64,000 nt of DNA, taken from assembly GCF_900113045.1 (NCBI RefSeq), contig NZ_FONY01000014.1, positions 61,164 to 125,163 of the forward strand. Direction: 5' to 3'. The stretch comes from Thermoflexibacter ruber (GTDB lineage: Bacteria > Bacteroidota > Bacteroidia > Cytophagales > Thermoflexibacteraceae). The stretch's first letter is position 1, and every line of letters begins with the position of its first letter. The notes beneath the pieces are model-generated. The model was not told where the DNA came from. It saw nothing but the letters and a program-made list of their open reading frames with translations, and did no database searches. The translations under genes were made by a program, and so were the position numbers. Positions 26,788 through 37,000 of the stretch are shown one piece after another.

Positions 26788-28149
26788 ATGATTAAATCTA
26801 TGATAAAAAATATAAAAACAAGTATTTTCTTCATTGCAATAGCATTGCTTTCGTTTGCTTGCGGTGAAAGATTGAACGTAGAGCCTACTCAAAGCATCTC
26901 TGAAACTACTGCTTTGGACAATGACCAAGCTGTAAAGGTTACATTAACAGGGGCTTATGATGGTCTTTCCAATGGAAACTTATACGCAGGGGCTATTTTA
27001 TACGCTGGTGATTTCTTAGGTGATGACAGGGAGTTTGTCTTTGGGGGTACTTTTACTAATATGGACGAACTTTATAGAAAAGCACTTACTACTACCAATG
27101 TTACCGTAAGTGGAGTGTGGCTCAATGCGTATAGAACTATCAATATAGTTAATAATGTATTGGCATCTTTGGACAAAGTAAATCAGGCAGATAGAAGTAG
27201 GGTAGAGGGAGAGGCACTTTTCATTCGTGGTTCTTTGTACTTTGAATTGGTGAAGCTCTATGCTAAAACTTGGGACGACGGCAACAATAGCTCTAATCCC
27301 GGCGTGCCTTTGGTGCTTTCTCCTACCAGAGTAATTACAGAAGCCGATTTCAAGTCCAGAAATAGTGTAGCAGAGGTATATACACAAATTATCAATGATT
27401 TGACTAAGGCAGAATCATTAATGCCATTGACAAATGGAATTTTTGCCAACAGGTTTGCAGCGGCGGCTATGCTTTCCAGAGTATATTTGATGCAAGGAAG
27501 GTACGCAGAGGCTCGCGATGCTGCCAACAGAGTAATTGCTTCGGGAAGATTTGCTATGGCGAGAAATTTTGCCGATGTATTCAATGAAAGCGCAGGCGAT
27601 TATGCCAGAGAACACATATTCCGTATTGCGATTACTGACCAAGACGGGGTAAACAATATGAATACATTTTATGCCTCCTCTGCCTTCCAAGGACGTGGCG
27701 ACGTACGTATCCAAGCCAAGCACTTGGCTTTGTACGAGCAGGGAGATATTCGTGCTAATTTCTTCTATCGTACAGGGGTAAACACTTTCACCTCTAAATA
27801 TAGGGATTTGTATGGTGATGTGTCAGTCTTAAGGGTTACAGAAATGTACCTGACTCGTGCAGAATGCAATTTCCGATTAAATTCTCAGGTAGGAGCTACT
27901 CCGCAAGCTGACATCAATTTAGTTAGACAAAGAGCAGGTTTGCCACCATTAAATAACCTTACTTTGGCAGCGATTTTGAGAGAAAGAAAGTTAGAGTTAG
28001 CTTTTGAGGGACAGCAAGTGTGGGATTTGAAACGAACCAGAACCGCAGTAAATGCCACTTTCAATTGGAACTCTGAGCGTCTTGTTTTCCCTATTCCTCA
28101 AAGAGAAATAGATACTAATAAGAGCCTTGTGCAGAATCCTGGATACTAA
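26788..28149 (+). CDS. SusD/RagB-family nutrient-binding lipoprotein, pair 2
   Basis: A 453-residue surface lipoprotein partner of the preceding SusC. Lipobox ALLSFAC with Cys at about 25 if the first ATG (26788) is used; ATG 26800 would give a more usual, shorter signal peptide. SusD features: TALDNDQAVKVTLTGAYDGLS, RVEGEALFIRGSLYFELVKLYAKTW, YLTRAECNFRL and RERKLELAFEGQQVWDLKRTR. The C-terminus VFPIPQREIDTNKSLVQNPGY is the standard family ending. A strong terminator closes the unit. Confidence 0.95.
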   Translation: MIKSMIKNIKTSIFFIAIALLSFACGERLNVEPTQSISETTALDNDQAVKVTLTGAYDGLSNGNLYAGAILYAGDFLGDDREFVFGGTFTNMDELYRKALTTTNVTVSGVWLNAYRTINIVNNVLASLDKVNQADRSRVEGEALFIRGSLYFELVKLYAKTWDDGNNSSNPGVPLVLSPTRVITEADFKSRNSVAEVYTQIINDLTKAESLMPLTNGIFANRFAAAAMLSRVYLMQGRYAEARDAANRVIASGRFAMARNFADVFNESAGDYAREHIFRIAITDQDGVNNMNTFYASSAFQGRGDVRIQAKHLALYEQGDIRANFFYRTGVNTFTSKYRDLYGDVSVLRVTEMYLTRAECNFRLNSQVGATPQADINLVRQRAGLPPLNNLTLAAILRERKLELAFEGQQVWDLKRTRTAVNATFNWNSERLVFPIPQREIDTNKSLVQNPGY

Positions 28150-28166
28150 TTAGGTAAAAGTATAGC

Positions 28167-28213
28167 AAAAAATAGGGAGTTTCTTGTTTTCAAATAAGAA
28201 ACTCCCTATTTTT
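28167..28213 (+). terminator. Strong terminator after susCD pair 2
   Basis: AAAAATAGGGAGTTTCTT (to 28185) pairs perfectly with AAGAAACTCCCTATTTTT (28196-28213) around a 10-nt loop, ending in a T run. The A/T symmetry makes it usable in both directions, though the only gene ending here is the susD at 28149. Confidence 0.9.
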
Positions 28214-28262
28214 ATAGTTATTGACTGCTACTTAACGAAGTCATCATTCAACAACGCATACA

Positions 28263-28718
28263 ATGAACAAATATTTAGTAGTACTATTTTTACTTTGTAG
28301 CTTTTCTGCTTTTGCTCAGAAAAAGCAATTTATTAACCCTTCTGGTTTAGTAACTCCCAGAGGTTATACCCATGTAGTAACAGCAGAGGGAGGGAAAACG
28401 GTATATATTGCAGGACAGGTGCCTACTAATTCACAGGGAGAAGTTATAGGCAAAGGGGACTTAAAAATGCAGACTCAGCAAGTATATGAAAATATCAAGG
28501 TCGCTCTCAAAGCAGTAGGGGCAGACTTTGCAGACGTAGTAAAAATGACTACTTATATTGTTAATTATCAACCTGAAAATCTTACAACACTTAGGGAAGT
28601 ACGTAGTCAATATCTTTCTCCTACTCAGCCACCTGCTAATACCCTACTTGGTGTTCAGGCACTATACCACCCTGATATTTTGGTAGAGATAGAAGTAATC
28701 GCAGTAATAAAAAAATAA
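28263..28718 (+). CDS. Secreted RidA/YjgF-family protein lacking the catalytic arginine
   Basis: A 151-residue protein with a signal peptide (MNKYLVVLFLLCSFSAFAQ) ahead of a RidA-type fold: INPSGLVTPRGYTHVV, VYIAGQVPTNSQGEVIGKGDLKMQTQQVYENIKVALKAVGADFADVVKMTTYI, ending LVEIEVIAVIKK. Cytoplasmic RidA destroys reactive enamine/imine intermediates using an arginine in the motif PARTxxGV. Here the equivalent is PANTLLGV, so Asn replaces Arg. With export to the periplasm, deaminase activity on PLP-enzyme products is unlikely; a ligand-binding or other role is inferred. It is a single gene between the sus terminator and pyrF (49 bp). Confidence 0.9.
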   Translation: MNKYLVVLFLLCSFSAFAQKKQFINPSGLVTPRGYTHVVTAEGGKTVYIAGQVPTNSQGEVIGKGDLKMQTQQVYENIKVALKAVGADFADVVKMTTYIVNYQPENLTTLREVRSQYLSPTQPPANTLLGVQALYHPDILVEIEVIAVIKK

Positions 28719-28767
28719 GCAGTCTATTTAAACTTTTTAAAAATACCATATTTTGTAATTGTACGTT

Positions 28768-29592
28768 ATGACTAAGGCAGAGCTTTTTCAACAAATCACC
28801 CAAAAGCAATCCTACCTTTGCGTGGGTTTAGATACAGATATTCAGAAAATTCCTTCTTATCTGCATAAAGAGCAAGACCCCATTTTTGCCTTCAATCGTC
28901 AAATCATCGATGCGACCATAGATTATTGCGTTGCCTACAAGCTCAATACAGCTTTTTACGAAAGTTTAGGAGCGAGAGGTTGGGAGAGCTTAGAAAAAAC
29001 TTTGGCGTATATTCCTTCCTCTGTCTTTACGATTGCCGATGCCAAACGCGGTGATATTGGCAATACTTCTGCTTTGTATGCAAAGGCTTTTTTTGAGAAG
29101 ATGAATTTTGATAGCATTACGGTTGCCCCGTACATGGGAGAGGATTCTGTCGCTCCTTTCTTAACTTATCCTAATAAGTGGGTGATTCTCTTAGCATTAA
29201 CTTCTAACAAAGGGAGTAGTGATTTCCAAATGCTTACACTAAATGGAGGTAAGTATGCTGAGTGTTTATTTGAAAAAGTCTTAGAAACAAGTCAATTATG
29301 GGGTAGCGATGAGCAAATGATGTACGTAGTAGGGGCTACTCATCCTCAACTTTTTCAAAAAATTAGGGAGATAGTTCCAAGGCATTTTTTATTGGTGCCA
29401 GGATATGGAGCGCAAGGAGGGGATTTGCAAACCATTTCTCGCTTAGGAATGAATAAAGAGTGTGGTTTATTAGTCAATTCTTCAAGAGGGATTATCTATG
29501 CTTCTTCCGACAAAGATTTCGCTCAAAAAGCCCAACAAACCGCTCTGGCTATTGCTGAGGAAATGAAAAAATATTTGCAAGAAAAAGTTTAA
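28768..29592 (+). CDS. pyrF: Orotidine 5'-phosphate decarboxylase
   Basis: A 274-residue cytoplasmic enzyme that converts OMP to UMP, the last step of de novo UMP synthesis. The start is ATG 28768; an in-frame TTG at 28759 is unlikely. The catalytic charged set lies in [12 protein letters not shown]91-K93-D96, and substrate-binding segments are CVGLDTD near the start and VPGYGAQGG near the end. Length and sequence put it in the longer 'type 2' PyrF group (about 270 residues). It converges with the next gene with only 8 bp between stops. Confidence 0.96.
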   Translation: MTKAELFQQITQKQSYLCVGLDTDIQKIPSYLHKEQDPIFAFNRQIIDATIDYCVAYKLNTAFYESLGARGWESLEKTLAYIPSSVFTIADAKRGDIGNTSALYAKAFFEKMNFDSITVAPYMGEDSVAPFLTYPNKWVILLALTSNKGSSDFQMLTLNGGKYAECLFEKVLETSQLWGSDEQMMYVVGATHPQLFQKIREIVPRHFLLVPGYGAQGGDLQTISRLGMNKECGLLVNSSRGIIYASSDKDFAQKAQQTALAIAEEMKKYLQEKV

Positions 29593-29600
29593 CATCAGTC

Positions 29601-30989
29601 CTATTTCTTTCGTTCATACGCTCCTAAATCAGGTTTGCTATCTCGGACTATTCCCTCCAAATCCGTTATAATGCCGATAGGAAGACCTTTGTCTATGGCG
29701 GGGCTGAGAGAGTCCAACTGGAAATTTGAGCGAAAAGCACTTTTGAAGCGAGGTCGTTGATTGAGAATATTGTTATTGTTATTGAATTGATTGTCAGTAG
29801 TTTTGAGTAAGGAGTTCTTGACCAACCACTGAGCTGGCACGTCAGAGGCACTATTTACTTGAAAATCATTGGCTCTATCTCCCCAAACTATGCAGTTTAT
29901 CATAGTGAGAGAGAGGGGAGATTTTAGTACGCTCTCATCGGGTAATCGATAAAAATTAGCAATGTACACCGCAGGCTCATCGGTAAAAAAGCGGGTTTCA
30001 GTGTTGGCAAAGGTACAGTGTAGGAAAGTATAATCTCCGCCTGCTAAACAGGCTACTGTATTCTGCGTGCAATTATTTATCAAGGTATTTGTCATGTAAA
30101 CATCTGAACTAAAAGAGATTAGCCCACGAAACCTCATGTTTTCTATGATTGTATTTTCTACAACCAGCTCAGGAATAGTATCTTTATCTGGTGGGGCACC
30201 TATGCGTAGCCCTACATTGCCGTTACGAATATGCGCGTAGTTAATTTTATTATTTTTACTACCTACATCAAAATAAATAGCGTCCCACTGTCCAGCTATG
30301 TTTTCATATCTTCTGTCTAAACGTACTCCCCTAAAATTGACCTTGTCAAGAACTTTGCCATTGATAGTCAGGCTACCTTTGACGAATATTGCGGCATTAA
30401 TGTCCATGTAAACAGTTACTCCTTGCTCAATAGTCAGATTGACCAAAGAGTCCACTTGCAAGATGCCTGAAATGATATAAGGTTTTTTCCCAGACCAAAC
30501 AGCATTTTGGCGAATACGCTGATTTCTGAGGTAATGAGCGTCCTGTCCCCAACCTATTATCTTGATTTCTTGCTTATTCCCATTTACATTGAACAAAATG
30601 GAATCTCTTACGATGAAAGGCAAATCTTGTTGTTTGGGATTGATGCTGGCATTAAGCAATACGAGCAGACTGTCATTACCCAAAATGCGAATATTCTGAA
30701 ATGTGGTTTTAGTTTCTCCAAATACCGTAATGGAGTAGGGTGAGTTTTGCCCACCAGCAATGCTCATTTCACTAATATTCAGAGCATTTTTATTTCTATT
30801 ATACAAAACTAACCGCCTTGTAAAGGTGGGTTGGGCAGTAAAAACTGTATCAAAAAGTACTGTATCACGCGAAAAAGAAAGACGTGAACTGCTTGACATA
30901 TTTAAGATTTCATTGGCGGGAGTACAGGAGAAAGCATAGAATAAGAGCAAAATACTAAGGGAAGAAAGTATAATTTTTATGAATTGCAT
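29601..30989 (-). CDS. Lipoprotein with right-handed beta-helix domain, function unknown
   Basis: A 462-residue predicted lipoprotein: signal peptide SILLLFYAFSC with Cys at about 22. The first ~150 residues look like an Ig/Abnormal-spindle-type beta domain (LVLYNRNKNALNISEMSIAGGQ, DSLLVLLNASINPKQ). The rest has parallel beta-helix wording: GILQVDSLVNLTIEQGVTVYMDINAAIFVKGSLTINGK, INYAHIRNGNVGLRIG, VVENTIIENMRFRGL, and the terminal SPAIDKGLPIGIITDLEGIVR seen in many choice-of-anchor proteins. It has no T9SS tail. Surface or periplasmic, role unknown; it lies downstream of the giant T9SS protein gene, separated by that gene's terminator. Confidence 0.75.
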   Translation of the reverse strand: MQFIKIILSSLSILLLFYAFSCTPANEILNMSSSSRLSFSRDTVLFDTVFTAQPTFTRRLVLYNRNKNALNISEMSIAGGQNSPYSITVFGETKTTFQNIRILGNDSLLVLLNASINPKQQDLPFIVRDSILFNVNGNKQEIKIIGWGQDAHYLRNQRIRQNAVWSGKKPYIISGILQVDSLVNLTIEQGVTVYMDINAAIFVKGSLTINGKVLDKVNFRGVRLDRRYENIAGQWDAIYFDVGSKNNKINYAHIRNGNVGLRIGAPPDKDTIPELVVENTIIENMRFRGLISFSSDVYMTNTLINNCTQNTVACLAGGDYTFLHCTFANTETRFFTDEPAVYIANFYRLPDESVLKSPLSLTMINCIVWGDRANDFQVNSASDVPAQWLVKNSLLKTTDNQFNNNNNILNQRPRFKSAFRSNFQLDSLSPAIDKGLPIGIITDLEGIVRDSKPDLGAYERKK

Positions 30990-31024
30990 AAATTTAGAAT
31001 ATTTGAGTAGATGCTAAAATAAAT

Positions 31025-31074
31025 AAAAACCGACGGCAAAGCATAAGTATTTAATCTTTACCGTCAGTTTTTTT
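31025..31074 (-). terminator. Terminator of the giant surface-protein gene
   Basis: Read on the minus strand, AAAAACTGACGGTAAAG pairs with CTTTGCCGTCGGTTTTT (two mismatches) around a 14-nt loop and runs into T-rich DNA. It begins at the stop codon of the 3043-residue gene. Confidence 0.8.
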
Positions 31075-34000
31075 ATTCCTTGACTATTTTTCTCCAAACT
31101 GAACCTTTTTCTGTTTGGATTTCTGCTAAATACACCCCAACAGGCAAGGCAGACAAATCTAAGCCAAACTTTTGGTTTTGATAGTTTTCTATATGGATTT
31201 TTAGGTATTTACCTCCCATTTCATAAAGCTTTATCTCTTTAATTTTTTCTTTGGTGCTTTCTATGGTAACAATGGCACTTGTCGGATTGGGATAGATTTT
31301 AAGCGTTTGATTGAGGAGTTCTTCTTCTGTACTCACCAAACGGTGATTGTAAAGTGCAGAAAAACTACGGCAACCGTTATCATCGGTAATCCTAACATAG
31401 TAAACCCCTGACTCTGTGGCTATAAACTGCCCACTGGTAGCATTCGGAATCACATTATTGTTGTAAAACCATTCATAATTACGTACATTTTGGGCAGAGG
31501 TCTGAGCGGTAAGTACATCTTGATTGGCTACTATACTGACTTGTGGGGCAGTAAAGCGACCAATAGTTACAGGTTTGGAAGTAATGACACAATTCTCTTG
31601 GGTAATCAACTGGACTGCATAACTGCCTGTTTCTCTGACAGTAATGCGGTCGTTAATGGCATTGGCAATTGGCACATTATTGAGTAACCAGCGATAACGT
31701 TGTACGCCTGTGAAGTCAGGAGCAACTAAAATTGTATTGATAGGCTCATCATTGCAGTAGATAGTCTGCCCTCTTACTTCTATCTCTGGAATAGCACTGA
31801 CCTGCTCACAATCTGTTCTTATAACAAATTCTCCACTTCGCAAGGTCAAGGCTGGTGCTTTTTTGTTGGTAATTACCAGCACATATACCCCTGCATCTTC
31901 CCTAACAGCACGCATTTTGGAGAAAGTAGCTTGGTTAGCTCCAGAGACTGGAGAGCCATTTTTAAACCATTGGTATTGGTTTTCTTTCCCTCCTGTAATG
32001 ACTTTGAGTTCAAAAGGCGTACCCAAAGCAACATTTAATTCTTGATTTTCCCCTATAGGTGCTTGGGGGGCATAGACAAAATCTAACTTAGGAAGATTTT
32101 GTTTGTAAAATTCTACTAAGTCTTCCAAATCACCAAAATCTAATTCATTGAAATCTATGGCAAAAACTTGCAGATTTTCTAAGTCTTTAAGGTCTTCGGG
32201 TAGTTCGTCTATATAGTTGGCGTAGGCATAAAATCTTTCTAAGTCTTCTAAGCGACTTATGCCGTCTGGGAGTTTTTCTAAGAAATTATTAGAAATATCT
32301 AAGTATTTGAGTTTGATAAAAAAGACGATGCTCTCAGGAAGTTCAAATAAAAGATTATCTCCTAAATTGAGTATTTCTAAGTTCACCAAGTCCTCGATAT
32401 TTTCTGGAATTTCCTCAAAAAGATTGCTATTTAGGAACAGATTACGAAGTTTATTTAAGTTGCCAATTTCAGGAGGCAGTTTGGTAAAGAAGTTATAAGA
32501 AAGCCAAAGCGTTACCAAATCGGGAAAATCTCCTATCCATGCTGGAACTTCTCCCTCGAACTGATTTTGGCTCAAATCTAAATAAGTAAGTTTTTTCAAT
32601 AACCTCAAAGAAGCAGGAAGTTTTCCAAACAGTTTGTTGTTAGAAAGATTAAGGTAGGTGATGTCCTCAAAAATTTCTGCGCTGAAGATGTCAGGAATTT
32701 CACCTTCTAATCCGTTGTTAGGCAGGCTAATTTGTGTAAGATTGCCGTTCTCGAATATCAATCCACACCATTCGCTTACAGGAATGCTTCTGTTCCACTT
32801 GCATTTCCATTTGTCCTCTCCGCCTAAAGCATTGTAAAGGGCAAGCAGGGCGGCGATGTCTATTTCTCGGAGTTCAGGAACGATGGAAAGTCTAATATCT
32901 GCACGTTTCAAAGTGAGGTCGGGTACAAGGTCGTTTTCTACTAAGCAGTAATATTCTCCCTCATCTGCTATACTCACATTTCTAAGGATTAAAATAGCCT
33001 CCTCTGCTCCCTCGATGTTTGTTCCATTTTCTAAGGGAATATCATTTTTATACCACTGATAGCGGTTACGGCTACCTCCTGTAAGCGAGGTAAAGCGTAC
33101 TGTAGTTCCTTGATTTGCTTTGACATTTTCGGCAGTATAGATTTCATTTTGAGGGGCATAAGTAAAGTTAGGCAATCTGCCTACAAAAGGTTCTAATTTG
33201 TCAAAGGTGAGGAAGTTATCACTCAAATTGATACGTCTTAATCTGTTCAGTCTTAGGATACTTGGGGGAATATTACCGAATAGTCCATTGTTTGCCAAGC
33301 TCAAACCTACGACCCTATCCCCATTTACCTCTACTCCAAAGTAGTTACAATTTTCGTCTTCTAAATCCCAAGTGATGAACCAGTTTTGTCCATTTAGCCC
33401 GCGATAGATGTCCGCCAAGACTACTAAGTCATCGTCTGTAATACACTTGTCATCAACTACTACTGTAGCGCGATTTTCCAAAATAGTAAAACAGCCTGTG
33501 GTTTTATTTTTAGCTACGATTTGGTAAGTAATCGTTTCGCTGAGCAGTTCTGTTGGCAGTTCTATGGTTTCACCTGCTTGCCCTTCCACGGGATTGCCTA
33601 TGAGCAAGTCATTATCCGTTCTTTGCAGTTGGTAAGTAACTCCTCCTTCTACTTCTTCTACAATAATATTAGTTCGCTGCCCGCTTTCAATTCCATCTAA
33701 TTCGGGATAGACGAGGAGTTCATTGTTGGGTAGAGGCAGTTCAGGATAAATGTATTCAAAATCGAGTGTATTGCTAAAGCAGTTTAATAATGGCTGGGTA
33801 ACTCTAATACCTGTAATGATAGTACCTCCTGCAATATTTGGAATGGTCAATACATTGTTGCGTGCTTGGACTGCCTCAAAGTCAGGTTGTCCGTCTTCAT
33901 TTATATCTACAAAATAAAACTGCCCCTCTTGTACGTTTTCCATTTGCAAAACTAATGTACCATCAGGAGGTTCGCAACGTGTAGGGTCGGTAGCAGAAGC

Positions 34001-37000
34001 AGAAACAATGAAAGGCGGTGCTAAGGGAGAACCTATATAAGGAGTAACGGCAGTAGGAAAGGTATTAGGAATACACCCCCAGAATCTATTGGCGTTAAAA
34101 TAAGCACCAATGCCTTGAAAATCAAAAGGAGGAGCCATAGGCGGTAGCAAACCCGAGAGTATAATTTTATTGTTTACAGCAATGGCATTGGGTATATCGT
34201 TGTAAGCAATATTGCCGAAATCGATGTAATAGCTACCATCAGGAGAGTCAGGAGAAAGGGTGATAGTAATTTTTTGAAAAAAATTGTCGCAAGTGGGGTA
34301 GCTCTCATCTATAACAGAAAGAACAGTTGGCTTGTTGAAAATAATGACTGTGTCGGAGAATTGGGAACCGTTACCCAAGGGGTCGTGAGAATGTAAAACA
34401 AAAATCCCTCTACCTTTATTGGTGTTATTGAATTGGAAGGTACTAAGGGGTACGATAGCGTTCCAAGTATAAGGAAACATTCCACTGAAAGTTGGGGTAA
34501 AAGAACCAACATAGGTTTTACCTTGATTAGAAACGGCACAGTTATCATCAATTCTGTAAATATCAAAACTCTGCCCATCAACAGGAGGAGGATAGTTTCC
34601 TGTCAGATTTACTGCATTGAGCGTAGTACAATCGTAACCTGATACGGCGGCGGTAAATGCAAGCGTAGCGATACCATTATTTGCTCCGTTAGTAATTTCT
34701 ATGCCTCTATCACTGCCTGTTCCATTGCAGAAAATGGAGTTTCTCCTGATTTCGTTATTGTCTGTACCTAATCCATCTATTACTATCCCTTTTTGAGTAT
34801 TGAAGCCAATAATATTTGCTCTTGCTGCAATAGTTCCATCACCTATTTTGTTATTAGAGGCTGTAGCATCTATTCTAATACCTTCTGTATTGGGTATCCC
34901 TGCTGTACCCGCTAAATTAGTTCCTATTTTATTACCAAAAACTCTACGTTCTACAGCAGAGAATCCATTTATATATAAACCGATGCCTGTATTTCCAGAA
35001 ATGAGATTATTTTCTATCAAACCTCCTGCTCCTGAAAGCACTAAACCATAGTTATTATTGGGCATTGCTGCTGTGCCTGCGGGGTTCGTTCCTATCCTAT
35101 TATTTCTAATAATGTGATTAATGCCTTGATTAATAACTACACCCCCATTCTCGTTCCTGCTAATCACATTGTTATCGAGTAAGATTTGGTCTGTACCAAA
35201 ATCTGCATACACACCATTTTGTAAGTTAGGCATACTTACTCCGCTTGCATTTGTACCAATAAAGTTTCCTACGATGTTTACGCCATCACATTCATTAAAA
35301 AGGTAAATTCCCGTAGCTTGGTGTCCCCCAATGATGTTGCCCCTCCCCGTTGAACCTATTTGGATACCGCTCCCTACTGTGAGAGCATTGATGCCGTATT
35401 GCTGAGTTCCGAAAGTAGCTGTTCCTGCTAAGTTAGTACCTATTCTATTACTTTCTATGATGATGTTGCTTGCACTGCTTAAAACAATGCCATTTTCATT
35501 GTTATTGGAAATAGTATTTCCTCTGATAATGCCTCCATTAGTACTTTGCACACTAATTCCAAGAAGGAAATTGCTGTGTATGTAATTCCCTTTTCCTATA
35601 GCCCCTATCTCAAAGTTAGTAGCAGTATTTTCAATCAGGATACCTGTACCTCTGAAAGCATCATAATTTTGTATATTTCTGATTTCCAAACCATAGATTT
35701 TACTGCCCGCACCTGTAATACGGAAGGCTTGAAAGACATTAAATTCACCTTGCCCATTGATGACTACCAAAGGTACACCTGCGTATCCGGGCTGAGTAGT
35801 ACCGTCTATGGTAATGTTAGGTTCACTAATATCATGGTAAGGATTATTGCTTGGGATATTGATGACAAGCCCAGTATTAGGTAGATTAAAAGCAATGGTT
35901 TTATCTCCTCCATTTTCATTGGCTAACTTGATAGCTTCTCTAAGGGTCAGATTTCCGATGCTATAATTGCCGTCATCTACATCTCCATTGTTATCTACTA
36001 CGAAGGTATCAAGCAGAGGTGTAATAGTGAGCAGTGTAGTTTCTAAGGTCAAGCCAGGTACGCAATCAGTAGTGGCTTTGAGTACGTACCTGCCTGTGTC
36101 TGCTAAGGCAAAAGAAGAAAAAGAAAGCACATAGTCGGTGGCTACGGGGGTAGTCAAGTTAGGAAGTTTGAACCATTGATGGTTTACCGTGCAAGAGGTA
36201 CGGCTAACATTAAAATTGCGACTGTCATATACCAAACTTTGCCCTACTACCCCAAAAATAGTATTAGGATTGAGTGGAATGGGCTTTTGTGGAGCGTATT
36301 GGCTACTATTAGTAAAAAATAAAGTATTTCCTATCTGCTCAACTATACTATTGAATTCTAAGAAGTTATTGCTTACATCAAGCACATTATTTGGAAAACT
36401 TCCTTTACTGTTTACTTCCGCATAAGTAGAGGTAATGTCGTTATTGCTCAAGTTAAAACCTCGTCTGTCAGGAAGGTTGATAGGCTCAATTGCAGTAAAA
36501 GCTCTAAAATAGTCATAGGCTAAGTCCCCATAGAGTTGATTATGGCTTAAATCTATGCTTTTAAGAGTAGTACTAAAAGTAAGCACATTATTAGATATAA
36601 AGAAGCCCACATCATCATTGATTAAGTTGTTGTTCAGGTGCAGTACTTCTAAAGGAGCGGTGCTATAGACTTCCTCAGGAAATAAATCTATACCTGTAAT
36701 TTGATTATTTCCCAAATCCAACACTTTCAATCCTTCTAAAGGCTTGAGTGTGTTGTCCACATTTCCGACCAAATTGTTATTAGGCAGGCGAATCGCTGTA
36801 ACTCTGAAGTTTTCTACAGTAATGCCAAACCAAGTACCTACGTGAGCTGGGGTAAGCCAGTTGTTTTTATTTGTCCAATTATCTCCGCCTGTAGCATCAT
36901 AAAAAGCAACAAGTGCATCATAATCTTGCTCAAATATGCCGTTGACATTAGTGGCCACTTCTACATTTTCACTTTGTAAATCAAGTCCCGGGACATCGCT

